Part shown: positions 15,693 to 16,246 of the stretch, in pieces
Layout: each line of letters opens with the position of its first letter
Position numbering within the stretch: position 1 is the stretch's first letter
From: SVEL01 sp964573715
GTDB lineage: Bacteria; Bacillota; Clostridia; Lachnospirales; Lachnospiraceae
DNA: 16,246 bases
Direction of reading: 5' to 3'
Assembly (NCBI GenBank): GCA_964573715.1
Contig: CAZNKR010000037.1
Location: forward strand, 1-16,246
Program-made: the position numbers and the translations under genes
Notes under the pieces: generated by a model
The model's database searches: none
The model's input: only the letters and a program-made list of their open reading frames with translations
Told to the model about the DNA's origin: nothing

Positions 15693-15741
15693 AAAATCCC
15701 AAAACTGTAAGGATTATTCTTATATGTTTTGGGATTTTTTT
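15693..15741 (+). terminator. intrinsic terminator after cvpA
   Basis: AAAATCCCAAAAC (15693-15705) pairs perfectly with GTTTTGGGATTTT (15726-15738) and continues into a T tract to 15741. TAAG and CTTA inside the loop can pair to lengthen the hairpin. Confidence 0.88.
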
Positions 15742-16103
15742 GATTAATAAATAGAAAAAAGAAAGGAATAGAAAATAAATCAGTAAAAAAGCATAAGGTT
15801 TAAAATAGATAATAAACGGAATCTAAAAAAACAACAATAATCAAAAAAGGATATTAAATGTTAATTAAAAAAACAGTAATCAAAAAGGATATTAAAAGGA
15901 AGTTTGAAAAACCAATGGTAATTTAAAAGGATAACCAAAAGTAATTTAAAAAGATATTGGAGATAAATGAAAATAATATAAAATTGAATAAAAAATAAAT
16001 GAATAATATTCATTAAAATATACTATATATAGATTGGAAAGGAAATGAATGCACAAGATGTATCATTAAAAAATAAGAAAGAAATTCATAAATAAAAAAG
16101 TTG
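15742..16103. other. AT-rich gene-free leader upstream of tandem promoters
   Basis: I see no gene here on either strand. The plus strand is strongly purine-rich. It contains four degenerate copies of an 18-base element (15837-15855, 15876-15893, 15918-15933, 15941-15958) and a perfect palindrome at 15998-16014. Position and composition fit an upstream activating (UP-element-like) region of the strong promoters that follow; that role is inferred. Confidence 0.5.
15837..15958 (+). repeat. four degenerate GTAATYNAAAARGATATT repeats
   Basis: Copies at 15837-15855, 15876-15893, 15918-15933 and 15941-15958 share the core GTAAT-(C/T)-AAAAR-GATA. The first two are nearly identical apart from one A of length and one base; the last two have TTT in place of TCA. 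Starts are 39, 42 and 23 bases apart. They are too AT-rich to rule out chance fully, but the first two are convincing. Confidence 0.5.
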
Positions 16104-16113
16104 AAAAAAGTTG

Positions 16114-16142
16114 TTGACAAGTATTGCCCAATGAAGTATACT
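16114..16142 (+). promoter_or_regulatory. strong tandem promoter P1, rRNA-operon type
   Basis: A perfect -35 TTGACA (16114-16119), a 17-base spacer and -10 TATACT (16137-16142). It is preceded by an A tract and GTTGT, within a 17-bp block repeated exactly at P2. A small GC-rich segment (about 16149-16168) follows the start site and could fold into a short leader hairpin. Such promoters are typical of rRNA operons in this family. Confidence 0.85.
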
Positions 16143-16220
16143 TACGAAGCTGTCGCAAGAGAGCGCAGTTGATAACTTAAAAAACTTTCAAAAAGTTTTT
16201 AAAAAAAGTTAAAAAAGTTG

Positions 16221-16246
16221 TTGACAAACAACAAGCCACATGATAT
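16221..16246 (+). promoter_or_regulatory. strong tandem promoter P2, cut by window edge
   Basis: TTGACA (16221-16226) is followed by exactly 17 bases and then TAT at 16244-16246, where the window ends in the middle of the -10 box. The block 16211-16227 repeats 16104-16120 of P1 perfectly, 107 bases apart. Confidence 0.75.

Noticed and set aside
14879..15694. Minus-strand ORF of 271 codons opposite cvpA
   Set aside because: It lies wholly antisense to a recognised CvpA gene and the end of DUF5711, with low-complexity composition and no ribosome binding site.
16045..16095. 16-codon ORF after an AAAGGA in the AT-rich leader
   Set aside because: It is too short, too close to its putative ribosome binding site and lies just before the strong promoters; chance occurrence in AT-rich sequence is likely.
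1..16246. CRISPR arrays, insertion sequences, phage genes and tRNA genes
   Set aside because: I looked for regularly spaced repeats, transposase or integrase motifs and cloverleaf-like segments and found none; the only repeats are the 15-bp coding array and the AT-rich leader elements.

Overview
The window is low-GC DNA with the gene content and expression signals of a Gram-positive anaerobe of the Lachnospiraceae (Clostridia): purine-rich AGGAG ribosome binding sites, sigma-A type promoters, short U-tailed hairpins, and several families I know mainly from that group (DUF3881, DUF5711, a small TSCPD protein, CvpA). A Butyrivibrio/Pseudobutyrivibrio-like organism fits, but the genus is a guess from memory. 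Two runs of exactly 100 N (7397-7496 and 13643-13742) are scaffold gaps of unknown real length, and both fall inside genes.

Layout. At the left edge a bidirectional hairpin (49-79) closes a minus-strand DUF3881 gene (99-980) that has a good promoter at 1028-1056. From 1284 to 8387 a co-directional cluster follows: a 1438-residue membrane-anchored von Willebrand A (vWA) protein, a 480-residue secreted, Ig-like, membrane-anchored protein, a small Q-rich two-TM protein that starts inside the previous gene, and a Cof-type HAD phosphatase. The first three look like one envelope-associated system that I cannot match to anything described.

From 8448 to 10133 is a compact, self-contained operon: a TSCPD protein, LuxS and MTA/SAH nucleosidase. 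The last two are the two consecutive enzymes of S-adenosylhomocysteine recycling and AI-2 formation. Its promoter is an extended -10 element sitting inside a perfect 7-bp inverted repeat, which suggests a repressor site. A 20-bp-stem terminator ends it. Glucose-6-phosphate isomerase (10266-11612) follows with its own promoter and terminator.

Then comes a pair of unknown-function genes, an 89-residue protein and a coiled-coil/two-TM/coiled-coil protein (11799-13169), closed by a hairpin. The next unit (promoter at 13247-13274) begins with a gene that appears broken: a TTG-started N-terminus, an A8 run where the frame must change, an in-frame TAG, and then the N gap. It leads into DUF5711 and CvpA membrane proteins, closed by a terminator at 15693-15741.

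The last 500 bases are gene-free and very AT-rich. They hold degenerate repeats, a palindrome, and two tandem consensus promoters that share a perfect 17-bp block, the second cut by the window edge. This arrangement is typical of the region just upstream of an rRNA operon, which I expect immediately to the right.
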